43,415 bases of DNA, taken from Candidatus Cacconaster stercorequi. GTDB lineage: Bacteria; Bacillota; Clostridia; Oscillospirales; Oscillospiraceae. How positions within the stretch are numbered: the stretch's first letter is position 1; every line of letters starts with the position of its first letter. Location: the NCBI GenBank assembly GCA_018064925.1, contig JAGHUH010000009.1, positions 1 through 43,415 of the forward strand, given 5' to 3'. Below are positions 43,323 through 43,415 of the stretch, in pieces. The translations under genes and the position numbers were made by a program. Under the pieces are notes generated by a model. It did not search any database. It saw only the letters and a program-made list of their open reading frames with translations, and was not told the origin of the DNA.

Positions 43323-43393
43323 ACCACCAGTAAACTGGTGGTTTGACCAGCCCCTAAAAGGGGCTAATACGACCGTAGCCCCTAAAAGGGGCG
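43323..43393. repeat. Array of three short perfect hairpins
   Basis: ACCACCAGT-AA-ACTGGTGGT (43323-43342) is followed by AGCCCC-TAAAA-GGGGCT (43349-43365) and by AGCCCC-TAAAA-GGGGC (43377-43392). The last two share 16 identical bases, 28 bases apart. They lie upstream of noc, at the window edge, and look like a dispersed palindromic element. Confidence 0.7.
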
Positions 43394-43415
43394 CTGAAGG
43401 TTTGACACCGCATTA

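Noticed and set aside
43349-43393. CRISPR array
   Set aside because: There are only two short identical palindromic units with one 12-base interval, far below CRISPR repeat and spacer lengths, and no cas gene is present.

Overview
The window looks like chromosome from an anaerobic gut-type Clostridia bacterium, most likely Oscillospirales (Oscillospiraceae/Ruminococcaceae). The coding sequence is G+C-rich (about 58% in a line I counted by hand) with strong AAGGAGG ribosome-binding sites. It carries pyruvate:ferredoxin oxidoreductase, a small clostridial-type ferredoxin, a rhodanese-less ThiI, an ileS T-box leader, an ECF-type transporter behind a cobalamin riboswitch, a VanW protein and a Noc/ParB protein. 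The placement is inferred from gene content, not from a database match.

Layout. 1-867 (-): start of the PFOR gene, cut by the window edge, with its own promoter and an upstream palindrome. 1113-6610 (+): comM, thiI, cinA, a small membrane protein and a small MscS channel. 6741-9909: T-box leader and ileS. 9862-10226: three copies of the ileS 3' end with small palindromes between them. 10310-10385: tRNA-Ala(CGC). 10488-14597: a 1369-residue protein of unknown family built from two large tandem modules and visibly lower in G+C. 14636-16453: recQ. 16838-20884: a divergent cluster with a FAD/Rieske oxidoreductase (-), a tocopherol-cyclase-like protein and a YyaL/DUF255 protein (+). 21080-24956 (-): an ECF transporter in which two ATPases and a putative S component are fused, plus EcfT, all behind a cobalamin riboswitch and a terminator. 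25133-29669 (+): a stand-alone cNMP-binding-fold protein, a TetM/EF-G-like GTPase fused to a Rae1/YacP-like NYN nuclease, and a CofE-like F420-0:glutamate ligase homologue. 29756-32830 (-): a YtrA-type GntR/ABC operon with its operator. 32943-40544 (+): a sugar-transfer-type ATP-grasp protein, ferredoxin, rpsO, pnp, mnmE, a DegV protein and prmA. 40607-43249 (-): a VanW protein and Noc/ParB. 43323-43393: a short array of perfect hairpins at the window edge.

How it fits together. Most of the window is translation and RNA biology: ileS under a tRNA-sensing T-box, tRNA-Ala, thiI and mnmE for tRNA modification, rpsO with a leader that can pair over its ribosome-binding site, pnp, prmA, and the GTPase-nuclease fusion, whose two halves both belong to ribosome-binding families. 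PFOR and ferredoxin belong to anaerobic pyruvate oxidation, and the ECF system supplies a corrinoid under feedback control.

Best candidates for new biology are the GTPase-Rae1 fusion (25717-28287), the duplicated-module giant protein next to the tRNA (10488-14597), and the repeated ileS tails that look like remnants of an integration site. I saw no CRISPR array, no intact insertion sequence, no transposase or integrase gene and no rRNA.
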